Source: CAILZL01 sp963791615
Lineage (GTDB): Bacteria > Pseudomonadota > Gammaproteobacteria > Steroidobacterales > Steroidobacteraceae
Direction of reading: 5' to 3'
Length of the DNA: 64,000 nt
Assembly (NCBI GenBank): GCA_963791615.1
Contig: CAWBTE010000006.1
Location: forward strand, 1,612,001-1,676,000
The notes below the pieces were generated by a model. That model saw only the letters and a program-made list of their open reading frames with translations. It had not been told where the DNA came from and made no database searches. Made by a program: the position numbers and the translations under genes. Shown here piece after piece: positions 9,710 to 19,544 of this stretch (positions are counted from its first letter, which is position 1; every line of letters begins with the position of its first letter).

Positions 9710-10204
9710 ATGAAGGAAAGCGTACTCGACATCCTGATCTACCTGTTCGAGAACTATGTCGACGGCGACGTGGAAGGTGACCTCCAGGCCGCCCCCGAAC
9801 CGGATCGCGACACACTCAAGACGGAGCTGGAACAGGCGGGATTTGCGGATCGGGAGATTGATCAGGCGTTGATCTGGCTGGAGTCGCTGTCGACTTCGCC
9901 GGCGCGCAGCAATCCGGTGCCCACTTCACGCGCCATCCGGGTGTTTGATGTCAGCGAAAGTGCGCGACTGGATGTGCAATGTCAGGGCTATATCCTGCAT
10001 CTCGAGAATCTGGGAATCCTGAGCCCGGTGCAGCGCGAGTGGGTGATTGATCGCCTGCTGGCGCTGTCGGCTGAAGAGATTGATATTGAACAAGTCAAAT
10101 GGGTGGTGCTGATGGTGTTGTTCAGCCAGCCCGATGAAGCGAATGCCTACGCACGCATGGAAGATCTGGTGTTTGAAGAGCAGGCTGAAAATGCCCTGCA
10201 CTGA
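9710..10204 (+). CDS. smg: Smg family protein (DUF494)
   Basis: 164-residue all-alpha protein. It starts MKESVLDILIYLFENYVDGD and ends near LEDLVFEEQAENALH, both typical of the Smg/DUF494 family, which sits between dprA and topA in many gammaproteobacteria. Function is not established. An intrinsic terminator follows 28 bases after the stop, so it is the last gene of the LysM-dprA-smg transcript. Confidence 0.93.
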   Translation: MKESVLDILIYLFENYVDGDVEGDLQAAPEPDRDTLKTELEQAGFADREIDQALIWLESLSTSPARSNPVPTSRAIRVFDVSESARLDVQCQGYILHLENLGILSPVQREWVIDRLLALSAEEIDIEQVKWVVLMVLFSQPDEANAYARMEDLVFEEQAENALH

Positions 10205-10232
10205 CCCCGGATTGCCCTGCCTGAATCACGCA

Positions 10233-10258
10233 CCGCGTCCCGAACGCGGTTTTTTTTT
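10233..10258 (+). terminator. Intrinsic terminator after smg
   Basis: Perfect 6-base stem (CCGCGT / ACGCGG) with a 5-base loop followed by a run of nine T. It separates the dprA-smg transcript from topA. Confidence 0.9.
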
Positions 10259-10302
10259 GCGGTCTGCCGCTATTGGTTGGCCGCACGGAATCTGAATAAG
10301 AC

Positions 10303-12726
10303 ATGAGCCGGAATCTAGTCATCGTTGAGTCGCCCGCCAAGGCGAAAACCATCCAGAAGTATCTGGGCAAGGACTTTGAAGTACTGGCCTCGTACGGCCA
10401 TGTGCGCGATCTGGTGCCGAAGGAAGGCGCGGTTGATCCGAACAAACAGTTTGCGATGCGTTATCAGCTGATCGACAAGAACGAAAAGCACGTCAACGCC
10501 ATCACCCGGGCGATGAAAAAAGCCGATGCCCTGTATCTGGCCACCGACCCGGACCGCGAGGGCGAAGCCATTTCCTGGCATTTGCTGCAGGTGTTGAAAG
10601 AGCTGGGGGTGCTGGTTGACAAGCCCGTGCATCGCGTCGCGTTCTATGAGATCACGCGCAATGCGATTCTGGAAGCCATCGCCCATCCGCGTGATGTATC
10701 GGATGATCTAGTGAATGCGCAGCAGGCACGGCGTGCGCTCGATTATCTGGTGGGCTTCAATCTGTCACCTCTGCTGTGGAAAAAGGCGGGCTTGCCCGGC
10801 GCTTCGGCTGGCCGCGTACAAAGCCCGGCACTGCGCCTGATCTGCGAACGCGAGGAAGAAATCCTCAACTTCAAGCCGCGCGAATACTGGACCATTGATG
10901 CTGACATAGCCCGCGAGAAGCAAAATTTCCCGGCGCGCCTGATCGAGTATCAGGGCAGCAAGGTGGAACAGTTCACCGTGACTGAAGCCGGTCAGGCGGC
11001 GCTGGTGAAACAGGCCATTGAGACGGCAGCCAGTGGCCAGCTCAAAGTCCTGAACATCGACAAGAAGCAACGCAAGCGCAATCCATCGCCGCCGTTCACG
11101 ACCTCTACCCTGCAACAGGAAGCTTCACGCAAGCTGGGTTTCGGCGCGCAACGCACCATGCGTCTGGCGCAGCAGTTGTATGAAGGTGTGGACTTCGGTG
11201 AAGGCGCAGTGGGTCTGATTACCTACATGCGTACCGACTCCGTGAATCTGGCCGCCGAGGCCATTACCGAGATTCGTCAGGTGGCGAGTCGTCTGTATGG
11301 CGAGAAATGCCTGCCGGACACTCCACGTCTGTACAAGACCAAGTCCAAGAACGCCCAGGAAGCGCATGAGGCGGTGCGCCCGACGTCGGCCGCCGTCACC
11401 CCCGAGCGACTGGCGGGCAAGATCGACACAGAGCAGCTCAAGCTGTACACGCTGATCTGGAAACGCACCGTCGCCTGCCAGATGGCCCCGGCGGTGTATG
11501 ACACGGTGGCAGTGGATCTGATTCCGGCCAGAGAGAAGGTCGCGGTGCTGCGCGCCAATGGCTCGACGCTGGTCGAACCGGGTTATCTGTCTGTGTATAT
11601 CGAAGGCACCGACGATGTGGCCGAGGACGACGACGACCGCATCCTGCCCGCCATGAACGTGGGTGATGTGCTGTCGCTGCTGGGTATTCGCACGGCGCAG
11701 CATTTCACCGAACCACCACCGCGTTTTTCGGAAGCCTCTCTGGTGAAAGCGCTGGAAGAATTCGGCATTGGCCGACCCTCCACTTACGCCAGCATCATTC
11801 AGACTTTGTTGGGCAAGAAATACTGTGAACTGGACAGCAGGCGGTTCATCCCCACTGATCTGGGCAAGATTATCAATAAATTCTTGACCAGAAACTTCGA
11901 GCACTACGTCAACTATGGCTTCACCGCCAAGATGGAAGACGACCTCGACGAGATCGCCGATGGTCACGCCGAATGGGTGGAAGTGCTGACGCGCTTCTGG
12001 AAAGACTTCAAGACCCAGGTAGCTACGGTGGATGAGACCACCACCCGTGACGACGTTTCCGAATCCCGCGACTTGGGGCTGGACCCCGCCACCCGCAAGC
12101 CAATTTCAGTTCGCTATGGACGCTTCGGGCCCTTCGTGCAGCTGGGTACCAAGGAAGATGTGGAGAAGCCCAAATTCGCCAGCCTCAAGTCCACGCAGCG
12201 CATGGACACCCTGACGCTGGCCGACGCGCTGGAGCTGTTCAAGATGCCGCGTACGCTGGGCAAGACTGCCGGCGGCGAGGTAGTGAAAGCCGCGATTGGC
12301 CGCTTTGGCCCGTACGTGCAGTACGGCGCCAAGAGCTATGTGTCGATCAAGACCGATGACCCCTACACCATCGAACTGCCGCGTGCGCTGGAGCTGATCC
12401 GTGAAAAACAGGAGTTCGACGCCAACCGGCTGATTCTGGATTTCCCGGAAGACGGCATCCAGGTACTCAACGGTCGCTACGGCCCTTACATCACCGACAA
12501 GGTGAAGAACGCCAAGATCCCCAAGGATCGCGACCCGAAAACACTGACCCGCGAGGAATGCCGCGAGCTGATCGCGGTAGCCCCTATCCGTCCCAAGCGC
12601 GGCGCTTTCGGCCGACCGGCAGCCAAGACCGCCGCCGCACCCAAGAAAACAGCAACAGCCAAGGCACCCGCCAAAAAGGCCAGCGCCAAGACCGTCAAAC
12701 CCAAGACCAGCAAAGCCTCAACATAA
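10303..12726 (+). CDS. topA: DNA topoisomerase I (TopA)
   Basis: Type IA topoisomerase relaxing negative supercoils. The 807-residue protein has an N-terminal TOPRIM domain (IVESPAKAKTIQKYLG; acidic triad in ATDPDREGEAISWHL), then the toroidal core with the active-site tyrosine in GLITYMRTDSVNL. Instead of the E. coli C-terminal zinc fingers (no CxxC pairs seen) it has three topoisomerase C-terminal repeats: YGRFGPFVQLG, IGRFGPYVQYG and NGRYGPYITDK. These are followed by a Lys/Ala-rich basic tail of about 45 residues that probably binds DNA. This zinc-free, basic-tailed form is seen in several proteobacteria. Confidence 0.96.
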   Translation: MSRNLVIVESPAKAKTIQKYLGKDFEVLASYGHVRDLVPKEGAVDPNKQFAMRYQLIDKNEKHVNAITRAMKKADALYLATDPDREGEAISWHLLQVLKELGVLVDKPVHRVAFYEITRNAILEAIAHPRDVSDDLVNAQQARRALDYLVGFNLSPLLWKKAGLPGASAGRVQSPALRLICEREEEILNFKPREYWTIDADIAREKQNFPARLIEYQGSKVEQFTVTEAGQAALVKQAIETAASGQLKVLNIDKKQRKRNPSPPFTTSTLQQEASRKLGFGAQRTMRLAQQLYEGVDFGEGAVGLITYMRTDSVNLAAEAITEIRQVASRLYGEKCLPDTPRLYKTKSKNAQEAHEAVRPTSAAVTPERLAGKIDTEQLKLYTLIWKRTVACQMAPAVYDTVAVDLIPAREKVAVLRANGSTLVEPGYLSVYIEGTDDVAEDDDDRILPAMNVGDVLSLLGIRTAQHFTEPPPRFSEASLVKALEEFGIGRPSTYASIIQTLLGKKYCELDSRRFIPTDLGKIINKFLTRNFEHYVNYGFTAKMEDDLDEIADGHAEWVEVLTRFWKDFKTQVATVDETTTRDDVSESRDLGLDPATRKPISVRYGRFGPFVQLGTKEDVEKPKFASLKSTQRMDTLTLADALELFKMPRTLGKTAGGEVVKAAIGRFGPYVQYGAKSYVSIKTDDPYTIELPRALELIREKQEFDANRLILDFPEDGIQVLNGRYGPYITDKVKNAKIPKDRDPKTLTREECRELIAVAPIRPKRGAFGRPAAKTAAAPKKTATAKAPAKKASAKTVKPKTSKAST

Positions 12727-12872
12727 GCGGCCCGACTTAATCGAACTGAGCGGTCTGCAGATACAGATTTGTGTAAGGATAATTCCGCGTGGCGCGGTGG
12801 CACAAAAACCGCCGACCATGCCGTCCTCAAGAAAACTGTGGCGCAGCCAGCTGCGTGTTGAGGACTAAAGTC

Positions 12873-13847
12873 GTGCTGCCAGTGAGTAAGATTCAAGCCA
12901 TGCTTGGCAATGTGCCCGATACCCATGTAGTTATTGCGTATTTGCGCAAGCTGCACGACCAGATTACCGACGGCATCGAAAAAATCGATGGCGGCGGCCC
13001 CGACCACATGGATAGGGGTGAAAAATTCCGTTGCGATGTATGGAAACGTCCCGAAGGCGGTGGCGGCGAAAGTCGCGTGCTGACCCAGGGCAACCTGTTT
13101 GAGCAGGCGGGCATCAACTTCTCTCATGTAGTGGGTTCACAGCTGCCACCCTCTGCAACCGCCTCGCGTCCGGAACTGGCCGGCGCCAGCTGGCAGGCCA
13201 CCGGCCTGTCGCTGGTGATTCATCCGCGTAATCCCTATATCCCGACCACGCACGCCAATGTACGGTTTTTCATGGCCGAAAAACCCGGCATGGCGCCTGT
13301 GTGGTGGTTCGGCGGTGGCTTCGACCTGACTCCTTTCTATGCATTTGATGAAGACGTGCTGCACTGGCATCGCGTCGCCAGCCAAGCCTGCGAGCCGTTT
13401 GGTGCGGACGTGTACGATCGTTACAAGGCCGAGTGCGACCGGTATTTCTTTCTGAGACATCGCAACGAAACCCGTGGAGTAGGCGGCCTGTTTTTTGATG
13501 ACCTGAATCACTGGGGCTTCGAGCGCAGCTTCCAGTTCCAGCAAAGCGTCGGCGATCATTTCCTGAAGGCCTATCTGCCGATTGTCGAGCGTCGCAAGGG
13601 CATGGCCTACGGCGAGCGCGAACGGCAATTCCAGCTGTATCGTCGTGGCCGCTATGTGGAATTCAACCTGGTGTATGACCGTGGCACGCTGTTCGGCCTG
13701 CAATCCAATGGCCGCACTGAATCCATCCTGATGTCCATGCCGCCGCTGGCGCGCTGGGAATACGACTACAAGCCGGAAGCCGGCTCGGCCGAAGCCAGGC
13801 TATACGAGTACCTGAAGCCACGCGACTGGCTGACGGAGCTGGCATAG
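12873..13847 (+). CDS. hemF: Oxygen-dependent coproporphyrinogen III oxidase
   Basis: Decarboxylates coproporphyrinogen III to protoporphyrinogen IX using oxygen (haem synthesis). Conserved blocks: GGGGESRVL, GLSLVIHPRNPYIPTTHANV, WWFGGGFDLTPFY, HRNETRGVGGLFFDDL and VEFNLVYDRGTLFGLQSNGR. Start choice: a GTG at 12,873 has a good ribosome site (GAGGA eight bases upstream); an ATG at 12,900 (MLGNVPDTHV) fits family length better (about 315 residues) but has only a weak site. The stretch 12,727-12,872 after topA holds no gene. Placed before rlmJ and hemB. Confidence 0.94.
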   Translation: MLPVSKIQAMLGNVPDTHVVIAYLRKLHDQITDGIEKIDGGGPDHMDRGEKFRCDVWKRPEGGGGESRVLTQGNLFEQAGINFSHVVGSQLPPSATASRPELAGASWQATGLSLVIHPRNPYIPTTHANVRFFMAEKPGMAPVWWFGGGFDLTPFYAFDEDVLHWHRVASQACEPFGADVYDRYKAECDRYFFLRHRNETRGVGGLFFDDLNHWGFERSFQFQQSVGDHFLKAYLPIVERRKGMAYGERERQFQLYRRGRYVEFNLVYDRGTLFGLQSNGRTESILMSMPPLARWEYDYKPEAGSAEARLYEYLKPRDWLTELA

Positions 13848-13860
13848 CTCAGCCTGCATC

Positions 13861-13917
13861 GCCGGACGCAATTCATCGCGTCCGGCATGACAACGCCCAT
13901 TACACTGGCGTTCTTTT
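13861..13917 (+). terminator. Hairpins after hemF
   Basis: Two adjacent stem-loops: a 9-base GC-rich stem (13,861-13,869 with 13,878-13,886) without a T run, then AACGCC/GGCGTT (13,892-13,897 with 13,907-13,912) followed by CTTTTG. The second resembles a weak intrinsic terminator just upstream of rlmJ. Confidence 0.55.
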
Positions 13918-13935
13918 GCTGATCCCCGGACGCTC

Positions 13936-14790
13936 GTGAACTATCGTCACTCCTTTCATGCTGGCAATTTTGCCGATGTGCACAAACACATCACATTGCT
14001 GGCTGTACTTGATTACCTGCTGAAAAAGCCCAAACCCCTGCTTTATCTGGATACGCATGCGGGTCGCGGTGAATACAATCTGCACAGCGACGATGCCACA
14101 CATGGCAGTGAATGGCAGACAGGCATTGGCCGCATTTTCAGCAGTCGCTTCACTTCTCCCCTGCTCAACCGTTACGTCGAAGTGATTCACAAGGCTCAGC
14201 AGGGTGCGGGTGCCCTGCACTGCTACCCCGGTTCGCCGTTGCTCGCCACGCAGGTGCTGCGAGACATGGACCGCCGCGTGTTTGTCGAAAAACAGGCCGA
14301 GGAATGTCTGGCGCTGCGCAAACTGCTGCGCCAACCGCAATACCACATCAGCAACACCACCATTGATGACGGCGATGGCTATCAGGCATTGAATGCGTAT
14401 CTGCCACCCAGGGAAAATCGCGGACTGATATTGGTGGATCCGCCGTTTGAAGAGGCGGACGAGTTCAAGCAGCTGGAGAAGGCGCTGACATTCGCTGCTG
14501 AGCGCTGGCCCACGGGGGTTTATTGCCTGTGGTATCCGCTCAAGTCCGGCGGACTGGTCAATCCGTTCTATGCAGCGCTCAAACGCAGCGGTCTGCGCAG
14601 ACTGCTGATGGCTGAACTGTGGGTGCGGCCCATCGATACACCGCTCGGATTGAACGGTTCAGGCATGATCATCATGAATCCGCCCTGGCAACTCGATACG
14701 CAATTGCGCGCGGCCTATCAGGAATTACTGCCCTTGCTCGCCCCTGAAGGTCAGGGAGACCTGCGCGTGCAATGGCTGGTGGGTGAGTAG
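13936..14790 (+). CDS. rlmJ: 23S rRNA m6A2030 methyltransferase RlmJ
   Basis: Methylates N6 of adenine 2030 in 23S rRNA. The 284-residue protein opens with MNYRHSFHAGNFADVHKH, a hallmark of RlmJ. It then shows the SAM-binding LDTHAGRGEYNL and the catalytic motif LVDPPFEEADEF (DPPF in place of the common DPPY). Start codon is GTG. Length matches the E. coli protein (280). Confidence 0.95.
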   Translation: MNYRHSFHAGNFADVHKHITLLAVLDYLLKKPKPLLYLDTHAGRGEYNLHSDDATHGSEWQTGIGRIFSSRFTSPLLNRYVEVIHKAQQGAGALHCYPGSPLLATQVLRDMDRRVFVEKQAEECLALRKLLRQPQYHISNTTIDDGDGYQALNAYLPPRENRGLILVDPPFEEADEFKQLEKALTFAAERWPTGVYCLWYPLKSGGLVNPFYAALKRSGLRRLLMAELWVRPIDTPLGLNGSGMIIMNPPWQLDTQLRAAYQELLPLLAPEGQGDLRVQWLVGE

Positions 14791-14889
14791 CCCTGGATAG
14801 CACAACGGCAGAAACTTGCGGTGGCGCATTTATTTGCCAACGACAGTTAGGGTATAACCCTGCCAATAACTTGTGAGACCTTTGCTCCA

Positions 14890-15903
14890 ATGGCCACGCA
14901 CCCCGATTCGCTGCAACTCGCGACCCGCATGCGCCGCATGCGTCGTGATGATTTTTCGCGACGCATGATGCGTGAAACTGTACTGACCCCGGCCAACCTC
15001 ATCTGGCCTACCTTCGTCATCGAAGGCACCCGGCAGCGCGTCCCCATCCCCTCGATGCCCGGTGTAGAGCGACTGAGCATTGATGAACTGTTGCGCGACG
15101 CTGAAGAACTGGTGCAGCTGGGCATTCCGGCCGTGGCGCTATTTCCTGTTACCGAACCTGCCGCCAAGAGTGACGATGGTCGCGCGGCATGGGATGACAA
15201 TGGTCTGGCGCAGCGTGCGGTGCGCGCCTTGAAAAAGCAGCTGCCGGAACTGGGCGTCATTACCGATGTCGCCCTCGATCCATTCACCACACATGGTCAG
15301 GATGGCCTGATCGACGCCAGCGGCTATGTATTGAATGACGAAACGGTTACCGCACTGGCCAGACAGGCGGTATCACATGCGCAAGCCGGCGCCGATATCG
15401 TTGCACCCAGCGACATGATGGATGGCCGCATTGGTGAGATACGGGCAGCGCTGGAAGACGCTGGCCATATCCACACCCGCATACTGGCTTACTCGGCGAA
15501 GTACGCCTCCAGCTTCTATGGCCCGTTTCGCGATGCCGTCGGCTCAGCCGCAAACCTTGGCAAGAGCAACAAGCACAGTTACCAGATGGATCCTGCCAAC
15601 AGCGATGAAGCGCTGCGCGAAGTTGCACTGGATCTGGAAGAAGGTGCTGACATGGTGATGATCAAGCCGGCCTTGCCCTATCTGGATATTGTGCGTCGGG
15701 TCAAGACTGAATTCGGCGTACCGACCTATGCTTACCAGGTCAGTGGCGAATATGCGATGCTGATGGCCGCTGCGAACAATGGCTGGCTGGATGAGCGCAC
15801 TACGGCGCTTGAAACATTACTGTCCATTCGCCGCGCAGGTGCGGATGGCATTCTCACCTACTTCGCAAAACGCGCCGCTGTCTGGCTGCGGGAATCTCGC
15901 TAG
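14890..15903 (+). CDS. hemB: Delta-aminolevulinic acid dehydratase (porphobilinogen synthase)
   Basis: Condenses two 5-aminolevulinate molecules to porphobilinogen in haem synthesis. Both active-site lysine regions are visible (AYSAKYASSFYGPFRDA and MVMIKPALPYLDI). The metal-binding segment reads DVALDPFTTHGQDG, with aspartates where the zinc enzymes have three cysteines, so this is the Mg/K-type enzyme known from Pseudomonas and others. 337 residues, typical. Twelve bases separate it from aroE, suggesting a shared transcript. Confidence 0.96.
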   Translation: MATHPDSLQLATRMRRMRRDDFSRRMMRETVLTPANLIWPTFVIEGTRQRVPIPSMPGVERLSIDELLRDAEELVQLGIPAVALFPVTEPAAKSDDGRAAWDDNGLAQRAVRALKKQLPELGVITDVALDPFTTHGQDGLIDASGYVLNDETVTALARQAVSHAQAGADIVAPSDMMDGRIGEIRAALEDAGHIHTRILAYSAKYASSFYGPFRDAVGSAANLGKSNKHSYQMDPANSDEALREVALDLEEGADMVMIKPALPYLDIVRRVKTEFGVPTYAYQVSGEYAMLMAAANNGWLDERTTALETLLSIRRAGADGILTYFAKRAAVWLRESR

Positions 15904-15915
15904 GACGCATCAACC

Positions 15916-16770
15916 ATGAACAGTTCCACCCTGGATCAGTACGCAGTTGTCGGGTATCCGGTCAGTCACAGTCGCTCGCCGTTCATTCATGCCATGTTTG
16001 CCAGACAGACGCAGCAGCAGATGAGCTATCACCTGCTGGAAGTGGTGCCCGAGCAGCTGGAAACCGAGATAAAGCGGTTTTTCGCCGCGGGTGGCAAGGG
16101 CCTGAACATCACCGTGCCGCACAAGCAGACCGCATTCAAGCTGGTGAAGTTCAGAACGCCGCGCGCCGAGTTTGCCGGCGCCATCAATACCATTCTGCGC
16201 CTGCAGGACGGCGAGTTGATGGGCGACAACACCGATGGCCTCGGTTTGATCAAGGATCTCAACATCAATCTGAAATTTGATCTGAAAGACAAACAGATAC
16301 TGTTGCTGGGTGCGGGTGGCGCAACGCGTGGCGTGATTGCGCCTTTGTTGCAACAACATCCTGCGGAACTGGTCATTGCCAATCGTAACGTTGGCCGTGC
16401 CACCCAGCTCGCGCAGGAGTTCCGCAGCCTGGGCAACATCAAGGGCACCAGCTTTGCAGATATCGAGCTGAAGCCATTCGATTTGATCATCAACGCCACG
16501 TCTGCAAGCCTGCAGGGTGAAATGCCGCCGCTACCCGACGCCGTCGTCGGTGAGAAGACGTTTTGCTACGACCTGGCCTACGGCAAGGACGACACGGTGT
16601 TCACACATTGGGCCAAACAACTCGGCGCTGCTTATGCCGTACAGGGCTGGGGCATGCTGGTGGAACAGGCAGCGGAAGCATTTTTCCTGTGGCGCAACGT
16701 GCGGCCGGAAACCATGCCGGTATTGATCGCCTTGCAGAATCCGCCAGCGATGAAGTCCGCCACGCGCTAG
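15916..16770 (+). CDS. aroE: Shikimate dehydrogenase
   Basis: NADPH-dependent reduction of 3-dehydroshikimate in aromatic amino acid synthesis. Substrate pocket: YPVSHSRSPFIHAMF, the catalytic lysine in NITVPHKQTAFKL and aspartate in GDNTDGLGL. NADPH site: LLLGAGGATRGVIAPLL followed by ANRNVGRA. C-terminal GWGMLVEQAAEAFFLW is typical. Twelve bases after hemB; convergent with plsB. Confidence 0.96.
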   Translation: MNSSTLDQYAVVGYPVSHSRSPFIHAMFARQTQQQMSYHLLEVVPEQLETEIKRFFAAGGKGLNITVPHKQTAFKLVKFRTPRAEFAGAINTILRLQDGELMGDNTDGLGLIKDLNINLKFDLKDKQILLLGAGGATRGVIAPLLQQHPAELVIANRNVGRATQLAQEFRSLGNIKGTSFADIELKPFDLIINATSASLQGEMPPLPDAVVGEKTFCYDLAYGKDDTVFTHWAKQLGAAYAVQGWGMLVEQAAEAFFLWRNVRPETMPVLIALQNPPAMKSATR

Positions 16771-16801
16771 CGACCTGCTTGCACGCGCTCTTTGGGCTCG
16801 C

Positions 16802-19273
16802 TCATTGATGCGTAACCTGCAGGATGCTGTTACGGATCTGCTCGTGCAACACCATCCGCGCATCATCGGCCACCGCCACCAGCATGTCGGTATAGGTCAA
16901 CCGTCCTTCCGCATTCACGCCCAGCACACTGCGGGCGCGCAACAGATCCAGAAAATTCTTGAACAGGCTTTTGTCAAAAAACTCGGGCGAATTGAGTTCA
17001 TACAACAACGACATGCGCTGCGCCATCAGGTAACACTGTCGCTCCAGCGCGTCCTGACTGATACGACCGCTGCCCGCTTTAAGCAGCAAGGCAATCGCCA
17101 GATAGTAGCGCTCGATGATCTGCATGCTGAGCTGCCCCAGTACTGACAATTGCACCGCCTCCGCGGTACCCACCTCCGGCCGGATCCAGCTGGCGCCCTC
17201 ATCGTGGCTGACCAGCAAACCATGCGTAGCCATTTCATGAGTGATCTCCAGCACCACCGGAGCCAGCTCGGTTTCATTCCAGCGCAGGAACAGCTCATCA
17301 CAGAGATAGGGATAAATGCGCCAGGCCAGTCGTTGAATGTCCTCGGTACGCACCTGCCGGTTGTTCTGGAAGCAACTGGCAATCGCTGATGGCAGCACCA
17401 TCAGATGCATGGTGTTGTTGCGAAAATAGGTCATCTGGATGGCATTGGCTTCAGTCATGCCCAGCACATCACCCAGTTCGTGTTTGTCACGTCGCAACAG
17501 ATTCATGCGCTCGACATAGGCGATCATTTCAGCGCCGGTCATATGGGTGACCCCCACTCGCGGCGAATAGGGCGCGCGACGCAACATGGCTGCATACAGA
17601 TTCAGCTGGCGGATCAGATCAGTCTCCAGCATGGCCTGCCGGGGCGTGGCGAGCAGCACCAGCGCCAGCAGGTTGATGGGCGTGACGTACGCTGCATCAT
17701 TGATGTTGCGCATGATGCGTGATGCCAGATCATCGACCAGCGTATTCATCCAGACTGGCTTGTCTTCAACCGGTGTGACACGCCAGTCGGGCACGTAGTG
17801 AGTCAGCAGCTCATCCAGCTGCACTGGCTCGCCCATGCTGACATGTACTTTGCCAAAGTGACGCTTGAACGCCTGACGCAGTGCGCCCAGCAGCGCCACA
17901 AAAGATTCTTTTTCCTTGGGTTTGCCCGACAATTCGCTGAGGTAGGTACTGCTCTCAAACACACGCTCGTAACCGAAATACACGGGCACAAAAACCACCG
18001 GGCGCTTCGGATCACGCAGGAAGCTGCGCACCGTCATGGTGAGCGCGCCGGTCTTGGGTTGCAGCAAACGGCCGGTACGACTGCGCCCACCTTCAATGAA
18101 ATATTCCAGCGCATGGCCACGCGCCATCATCACGCCCAGATACCGGGTAAACACGGCGGTGTAAAGCGGATTGCCCGTGAAGCTGCGCCGGATGTAGAAC
18201 GCGCCGCCACGTCGCAGAATGCCGCCTACCAACGGCAGATTGAGATTCACGCCTGCCGCTACATGCGGCACTGCATATCCACGGTCGTAGATGACATACG
18301 ACAGCAACAGATAATCCATGTGGCTGCGATGACACGGCACATAGATGATTTCATTGCCCTCGATCACCGCCTGTAACTGCTCGAGGTTGTGAACTTCCAC
18401 ACCGTCGTACAGGCGATTCCAGACACGTCTGAACACGCGCGCCAGTACGCTTACCGTTGTATGTGAATAATTGGCGGCAATTTCGGTCACGCATTTTGTT
18501 GCTGCCTGCAAGGCCTGCTTGCGCGTCAGCCCCTTGCTGCTCATTTCGTTGTGCATGGCCTGACGCACACTATGGGCACGCAACACCTGTGCGATCACGG
18601 TGCGATGACTGGCTACTTCCGGACCGATCACGGCAGCACGTTGCCGGTAGAACAGATTGCGACAGGCTCTGCCCACCCGACGCGTAGCCTGCGGCAGGCT
18701 GCTTGCGTCCGCCATCAGGCCACGCAATGAAACTGGCTCGCCGAACTGCACAACCAGATTGCGACCATGAATCATCACTGCCAGGAAACGATGCCACTTG
18801 CTGCTCCCGGCCCAGGACTCTGCCCAGGTACCCGACAACAACCAGCGCCACCCGGAAGCGCTTCGCTCCGGCGCGCGTCCCCAGAACAGGGTAACCGGCA
18901 CGATGTCCACATCGTGATGTGAATCTTGGGCGTGGATCGAATCAAACACTGAACCGACCAACTCGCGCAGCGTGTCCGGCACGCGCGCATCCAGGCGACT
19001 GCCCGCCACGCCAGCCCAGCGCTGCAGGCAGATCGATTGCCCATCAGGCAGGATGAATTCGCGCTGTTGTTGCAACGTTTTCCAGGACGGGTTCTGCAAC
19101 AGCTGGCGCAGCACCTGCTGATCCATGCCTGCATCCGTGGGCAGCAGCAGGCACACAGGACGCTCGCTGGCGCGCAAACGAACAGCAGCGTTTTCGGGCA
19201 AGACGCGCGGTCGTGCCCAGCTGCGTACCCACAGCGAAGTCAGCAGGGACATGTCGTTCTCAACACAGCGCAC
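16802..19273 (-). CDS. plsB: Glycerol-3-phosphate acyltransferase PlsB
   Basis: Inner-membrane enzyme for the first acylation of sn-glycerol 3-phosphate in phospholipid synthesis. Acyltransferase motifs: HRSHMDYLLL (block I, HxxxxD), GGAFYIRRSF (block II), FIEGGRSRTGRLLQPKTG (block III) and VFVPVYFGYERVFE (block IV). 823 residues, matching the long PlsB family. A second in-frame ATG seven codons in (19,252, MSLLTSLWVRSW) may be the true start. Convergent with aroE. Confidence 0.95.
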   Translation of the reverse strand: MRCVENDMSLLTSLWVRSWARPRVLPENAAVRLRASERPVCLLLPTDAGMDQQVLRQLLQNPSWKTLQQQREFILPDGQSICLQRWAGVAGSRLDARVPDTLRELVGSVFDSIHAQDSHHDVDIVPVTLFWGRAPERSASGWRWLLSGTWAESWAGSSKWHRFLAVMIHGRNLVVQFGEPVSLRGLMADASSLPQATRRVGRACRNLFYRQRAAVIGPEVASHRTVIAQVLRAHSVRQAMHNEMSSKGLTRKQALQAATKCVTEIAANYSHTTVSVLARVFRRVWNRLYDGVEVHNLEQLQAVIEGNEIIYVPCHRSHMDYLLLSYVIYDRGYAVPHVAAGVNLNLPLVGGILRRGGAFYIRRSFTGNPLYTAVFTRYLGVMMARGHALEYFIEGGRSRTGRLLQPKTGALTMTVRSFLRDPKRPVVFVPVYFGYERVFESSTYLSELSGKPKEKESFVALLGALRQAFKRHFGKVHVSMGEPVQLDELLTHYVPDWRVTPVEDKPVWMNTLVDDLASRIMRNINDAAYVTPINLLALVLLATPRQAMLETDLIRQLNLYAAMLRRAPYSPRVGVTHMTGAEMIAYVERMNLLRRDKHELGDVLGMTEANAIQMTYFRNNTMHLMVLPSAIASCFQNNRQVRTEDIQRLAWRIYPYLCDELFLRWNETELAPVVLEITHEMATHGLLVSHDEGASWIRPEVGTAEAVQLSVLGQLSMQIIERYYLAIALLLKAGSGRISQDALERQCYLMAQRMSLLYELNSPEFFDKSLFKNFLDLLRARSVLGVNAEGRLTYTDMLVAVADDARMVLHEQIRNSILQVTHQ

Positions 19274-19331
19274 GCACCCGGGCTTGACCGCTTATCGGTG
19301 TGTTTTGCCCAGGAATCCAGATTGCGAAACC

Positions 19332-19544
19332 TCATTCGGCTTGTGCTGCGGCATCAATGGCGGCATTGGTCCGATCCTGCCCCTGCTGCAGGGTATCCGG
19401 CACGGCACGCGCCTTGTCCAGGGATTGCACGGTCGGCGCAAACACCGTGTCTTCAACTTTCATGGTCGGTTGCTGTGCGGATTCAGGCGCCGTACCGCCG
19501 CAGCCAGCCAGCGCTAACGCCAGCAGCATGAGTTTGTTATGCAT
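19332..19544 (-). CDS. Small putative lipoprotein
   Basis: 70-residue protein whose N-terminus (MLLALALAGCGG) has a clear lipobox, predicting a lipid-anchored envelope protein with a mature part of about 55 residues rich in Ala, Gln and Thr. I do not recognise the family. Its start overlaps the end of the upstream hydrolase gene by eight bases, so the two are likely cotranscribed. Confidence 0.6.
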   Translation of the reverse strand: MHNKLMLLALALAGCGGTAPESAQQPTMKVEDTVFAPTVQSLDKARAVPDTLQQGQDRTNAAIDAAAQAE